From Talpa occidentalis (taxonomy: Eukaryota > Chordata > Mammalia > Eulipotyphla > Talpidae), in NCBI RefSeq assembly GCF_014898055.3, contig NW_023605083.1:92777483-92841482 (forward strand): a stretch of 64,000 nt of DNA, written 5' to 3'. Within the stretch, counting starts at the first letter, position 1. The number at the start of each line of letters is the position of its first letter. Positions 59,511-64,000 of the stretch are shown one piece after another. A program made the position numbers and the translations under genes. Below the pieces are notes generated by a model. That model was not told the DNA's origin, did not search any database, and worked only from the letters and a program-made list of their open reading frames with translations.

Positions 59511-60029
59511 AGATCTGAGCTGAAAGGCAGGTAACTCAAAGGTCCCATACCTTGCTACAAAAGAGGTGAGCACGTGTGTTTAGCAGTCAAGGTTCATGGC
59601 CCACTGCTCATGGGAAGGAGAGAAATCTACCTTAATTACTTCACCACGGTTTCCCAGTGTGGTTGATTGTATGGTTTCCACAATTCAGTAAGCAATGTAG
59701 AGCACCCAACTTACAGCACCCTTATTTGGCTGTTTTCTTGTTTAAGATATAGCAGGGAGTAGTTCTGTAGTTGCTGTCCTAAAGAGGAATAGGAAAGGGG
59801 GTTGTATTGTCTTGTATGTAGGTTTGTAGAAATCTAAAGCCATTAGGGCAGAAAATGAATGTGTTGAGTAAATAGTTGTATTTAATTTGCTGATTACAAT
59901 AATTGGGTAGGGCTCCTGCACATAAATCCGAGTGTCTGTCTGTCCATCCATCCATCTTCAGTTTTACCCCCTTGGCTCTGGCCCCACTTCTGAGCTCCAA
60001 AGCCTACAGCTTCCTGTATCTTCCCTCCA

Positions 60030-60740
60030 CTTGGCTACCTAATAGGCACCTTGCACTGCTCAGGCCAAATACATAGGAGAGTTAGCCTCAATTCCTGTTT
60101 TTCTCCCAATATTCCCTCCCCCATTCACTGTATCACTGAATCTGATCAGAATTGTCAAACATATTTCTAATCAGTCTATTTCATATTTTCTCTCAAGCTA
60201 CTGCCATTTCCATCCACCCCAGGGCTGTGGTAGCTTCTTTGTTCTTCTGCTTCAGCTAATATTCCAGTTGGATCCATCCACATGGCAGTGGTGAGGTCTT
60301 AGTAAAATGCAAACCCTCTGCCCTAAATCCTGAGTGGCTTCCCTTGTTCTGGCACTCACAGTCCTCCTGCTGACACGATAACTGGCCTGCCTCTCCTCGT
60401 GACCCCAGTGCCTCTGCACTGGCTTCCCATCTTCAGACTTACTGAGATCTAAGGATCTGCCCTCCTTTTTCTTTAAGCTGATTTGTTCTCACTCCTCAGG
60501 TTTCAGCTCAAGCATCTTACTCACAGAGGTTTTCCCTGAGCGCCGTCTTAAGCAGGAACTGCACACACTTGCATGTCCGCATGCCCTGGTTTTCACCCTT
60601 GGAAGTTATCTTATCTACACCTTTGTTCACTCACTGAATACCTGTCTCCTGACACTAGACTGAAAGTACCGAGTCTACCTTTGGGATCCCCGCTCCCCAG
60701 TCCCAGAACCAGTCTCAGGGGTGGCGTGTGAGCTCAGTGT
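60030..60740 (+). mobile_element. L2 LINE 3' region
   Basis: Sense L2: 'cctgagtggcttcccttgtt', 'gcctgcctctcctcgtgacc', 'caggtttcagctcaagcat', 'cacagaggttttccctga' and 'cactagactgaaagtacc'. Confidence 0.7.
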
Positions 60741-60744
60741 TCAT

Positions 60745-61595
60745 GAAGGCAGGCAGGAAGGTGTGACTGGCCATGAGCAGGGCCCCATGTTGGGCTCCTT
60801 GGCTAAAGTATGGGCTGTGCTCTCGTGAAAGGGAAGAATGTGGAAATTTAAACACTGTACCCTTTACCAGGAAACACAGGAAAAGTTAATTTAAACAAAT
60901 TGTTATAATGAACAGAGTTGACCATAAGTGCACAAAAACCTCATTTATCATTTTGCCAAACCTAGCTTCTCAGCTGGAATATCCACCTTTAGCCTGAGGT
61001 TATATATACTCATCTGTACGTGAGAAAGGGGTAAAATAGATGTATAATATCTACGTGTAGTGGCATGCAGTGGAATGGACACCCCAATGTGGATATATTT
61101 ATGAGATAAAAAAATTGATAAAATGCAATACTCAATAGTATTGTCTGGTTAAGAAAATCACTAGTTGTATTAAAGGCATCATAGACTTGCTTTGGTTGGA
61201 TTCTGCTGGGTCAAGCAGAGGAAATTCAATAGCAGGTACCGAGAATGGTTGAATTAAACCTATGGATTGTGTAAATAAATAGTATTGAAAGTGGTTCCAT
61301 TGGTAGGGATGTGGACATAGTAAGAATTTAAGGTTATTGAATATGCTGTCCATAGAGTATGGATTTTGAGTATCAGGAAGGACTGTGTGCTCTGAGATTT
61401 AGAATGAGCCTTAGAAGATAATCATTGTTTTCAATCTTAGTTTCTTTGAACCTCCTGCTATGATAGAATAAGGGTTTTCATGACCATAAACCTATGTCGT
61501 AGAATAAGGTACATTTTATTTAGCCACACTTTAGCCACATTTATTCACACACTCCCTGAGCATTGGCACGCTGCCACCTCAGTGGTCGTCTGTGT
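60745..61595. other. Intron 2, nothing recognised
   Basis: AT-rich. No gene or named repeat. Confidence 0.4.
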
Positions 61596-61599
61596 TTCT

Positions 61600-61985
61600 G
61601 ATTCTCCGTCATCTTGTACAGAATCAAGATCAAATTCCCTTTGCCTGAAATTTGAGGCCCTTCTCAGTCTATTCCAAACACCCATCTTTCTAACCGTTGT
61701 AGTCCCTCCATGTCCTGTTAGGTTTGTGCTACTCAAGGACCCTCAGGTGGGTCTCTGTCTTTCCTAGGCATCTCTGTCTGTCTAGCCCCTCACCAGGTGA
61801 GGTGGTCTCTGAGCTTGAAGTATTAGTACCAAGTCTATCACCCCTCAGCCAGGAAGCTCCCTGCCAGCTGCTGGACCCTTTGGTGCAAACCCACACAGAG
61901 CTTTTGCCTCCATAGAATGCACAGAGCCTTAGTGTCTCATCGCAGACACTTAATAAAGGTTTATTGGCTGGATAAATGAATCAGC
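61600..61985 (+). mobile_element. L2 LINE 3' end
   Basis: Sense L2 tail: 'ttccctttgcctgaaatttg', 'cttaataaaggtttattggc' and 'tggataaatgaa'. Confidence 0.65.
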
Positions 61986-62499
61986 GGCCAGGCTAAAAAG
62001 GGATTGATGAGCTTATGGAAGTACCTCCTTGGTGTGAATAGAGTTATGTTTCCTAGTTAAGTTTTTTTTTTTTTAATTTTTAATAGACTTTTTCTCACTT
62101 TAGACCCCTGGGAGGGAACAGTGTGTCAACCTCAGGTTTTCAGCAGCGTCTCTAAGATGCATGAGGGGGAATGGCTGGTTTCCAAATCACAGGGCAGCAA
62201 TATAAACTGACCCCTCACTCTCTTCTTGGCAGATGCCCTGCATTTGAGACACGCACCCACTCCTCCATGAGTTTAGGAATAAGCTTGTCTGCTTTTCAAA
62301 GTAGGACGCTGAATTTTCCTATCCTTGCAAATAGCCCCTGGCTTCTTAGCCTGGCTTCTTCTACTGTTTGTGAAGACCAGGCACCAAGAAGCCCTTGTTG
62401 ATGAATTTCACAATCCTGTGGGGATTGTGAGCTGCTAAGACATTTTTCTCAACTGTTAAATTTGAACCTCTTCTACACCAAGATCTCACTTCCCCTCCC

Positions 62500-62795
62500 A
62501 GGAATTTTCCTATTAAAACATTTTAAAGGTCTATTGAACTAGTTTATAGTTATGGGAATTTAAAAAAACTGAGTGGAAATTAAGTTTTAGGGACATTTCT
62601 TTCTGGTCTTCTTTAAAGATCAGTTTAATTTTCATTTTATTGGCTTTTTGTTATTCCAAGGCAGAATGAACTTTTTTTTCTTTCATATTTCATAATTAAA
62701 AAGCCCTCAGCAAACTCTGCATATAAACTATTTTGGTTTGACTATGGATTAATCACTTTCACTTTGTTAAAAACAAAATTAAACCGGAGCACAGG
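62500..62795. promoter_or_regulatory. AT-rich unique block, candidate conserved element
   Basis: No repeat recognised. Contains 'atttcataattaaaaagc' and 'ggattaatcactttc' homeodomain-type words. Candidate regulatory element by texture only. Confidence 0.3.
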
Positions 62796-63329
62796 AGGTC
62801 ATTTCCTTTTCAAGAAGTGTTTGAGGCTTCAGAGTGGCATCCTCCCTTAAACTTCCCATGTTCAGCACTTTGGAGGTCTTGCCATGTCCGCAGCTCAGGA
62901 ACCCAGCTTCTCCTCACTGACAGCAACTTGGGGACAGAAGGGTCAAAGGCAACTTGAAGGGAGACTACGAAGAACCCCAGCAGAAGTGTTGCCTGGGGCT
63001 TCCACTTGCTTCCAATGAAGAAAGACTGGTAGGGTTGACACCCACACTAAGAAAATATTTGCAGTTTTGATCCCCTGTTTGTGGACCTGATAGATTCCAC
63101 CTTTGTATCCTTGCTGAGTGTACCAAGTCCTCATGCCATGCTACAAGCCAAGTGAACTACTTACGGGCCATCTTCCTGGGAAGAGTTTGGTGGGTAACCT
63201 AGATACAAGTGGGCAACCTTTTTTTGGGGGGGGGGAAGGTGAACCAGTCTTGCTATTTCCTAGGCATGTGGCCAAGAGCTTTCATGGCTGGAGCACACTG
63301 GCCATCCTGTGTTCACATCTCTCCTAAAG

Positions 63330-63560
63330 TTGGCCATATAGTCCAGTGGTCTAAGAGGCAGGATTTCTGGACTGCTACCTAGACTCAAATTCTACTTCTG
63401 TCATGTATTCTGTGACTTTGACAGATGTCAGGTTCTCCTTCTGTCTATTGAAAGTGATAATAATGCCCCCTTGTGTGATTACTGTGAGTTGTAAAGGAGT
63501 TAGTTCAGCATTTGATTTGGCACAGTATTTGATTCACAGTAAGTATTCACAGTAAGGTGG
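63330..63560 (+). mobile_element. MIR SINE
   Basis: Sense MIR: 'gtccagtggtctaagaggca', 'tgattactgtgagttgtaa' and 'cacagtaagtattc'. Confidence 0.75.
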
Positions 63561-63915
63561 ATTTTGCTTAAGGTACTGCGTAGGACAATTCAGAAAGTTT
63601 CATTTGTGGTTGTTTCCCCCCTGCCAGAAAGGAAGTTGTTTTACTTTTGTCTAATCTCACTTTACTGTTTAGAGAAGTCAAGAGACTAGAAAGTTGACAC
63701 AGAGCTATCAGGGCTCTGGTAGCCTGTTGGGGTAGTCCACTATGCTGAAAAGATGGAATGAGAATCTCAACCTCCTCATTCAGCATTTTTACCACTAATC
63801 TAAGCTGCCACTGATTTGGTGCTCTCTTGTAAGAGACATGCTTTATGTGTCACCTTGTGGGGGATAGGCTCACAATTAGGACTTCCCAAAGCTTCTGGGT
63901 AGTCTATTTCAAAAT

Positions 63916-64000
63916 GGGGGCCTTCCTGGTGGTGCAGGCGGTTGAGTGCCACACTGTGAAGCTGCCCGCAGCCTCTGCAGTGCCGGTTCAATCCCCGCCG
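63916..64000 (+). mobile_element. tRNA-derived SINE, cut by window end
   Basis: Sense head: ggggccttcctggtggtgc, then 'gctgcccgcagcctctgcag' and the B box 'ggttcaatcccc'. The word cggttgagtgcc relates it to the GC-rich subfamily. Confidence 0.9.

Larger units (their letters stand above)
33418..64000 (+). other. NTN1: NTN1 intron 2, 5' part
   Basis: Begins with the consensus donor gtgagt after the first coding exon and continues past the window end. No downstream netrin exon (LE2 to NTR) is present in the remaining 30.6 kb, in line with the long second intron of this gene in other mammals. Its first 7.7 kb lacks young SINEs. The rest contains SINE, L1, L2, MIR and hAT relics listed separately. 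Confidence 0.9.

Overview
The window is vertebrate nuclear DNA from a placental mammal. It carries the 5' end of one protein-coding gene, NTN1 (netrin-1), on the + strand. The single real coding block (32400-33417) matches what I remember of human netrin-1 over 339 residues. Everything else is intergenic or intronic DNA that is dense in retroposons. The lineage-specific repeat is a ~270-bp tRNA-derived SINE with an A/B-box head that starts GGGCCTCCCTGGTGG and a tail ending in (ATAA)n-rich sequence plus poly(A). About 25 copies are present. I see no Alu, B1, ruminant Bov-tA/BovB, pig PRE-1, carnivore CAN or equine ERE copies. With MIR, L2, L1M, MLT1 and MER5 relics this points to a laurasiatherian. 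A camelid is my best but unverified guess.

Layout. 1-15,200: intergenic, AT-rich, old LINE pieces and many SINEs, including L1 copies split by SINEs and a tandem SINE pair. 15,200-17,250: an isolated CpG island with promoter-type motifs and a consensus splice donor at 15752/15753, a possible far-upstream start for NTN1 or a lncRNA. 17,250-30,600: intergenic, with MLT1 LTRs, L2, MIR, a decayed CR1/L3-like element and a short L1. 30,840-33,640: the NTN1 CpG island, with a TATA-less GC-box/CCAAT promoter, non-coding exon 1 (to 31873), a short intron 1, and exon 2 (32336-33417) with the start codon. Exon 2 encodes the signal peptide, the laminin N-terminal domain and the first LE (laminin-EGF) repeat. 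33,418-64,000: the beginning of the large second intron. The remaining exons (rest of the LE repeats and the NTR domain) lie outside the window.

The young SINEs avoid 30,041-41,140, the promoter, exons and first 7.7 kb of intron 2. That fits a constrained developmental-gene promoter region. Netrin-1 is a secreted axon-guidance and survival ligand of DCC/neogenin and UNC5 receptors.

I found no convincing new biological system. The observations most worth checking are: the upstream CpG island with its donor, and a zero-length-exon (recursive-splice-like) motif at the exon 1 donor; a 7-codon uORF in the leader; a retroposed 3' end of an unidentified transcript at 657-759; and several small recent duplications. 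Boundaries of old repeats are approximate, because they come from recognising sequence by eye and not from alignment.
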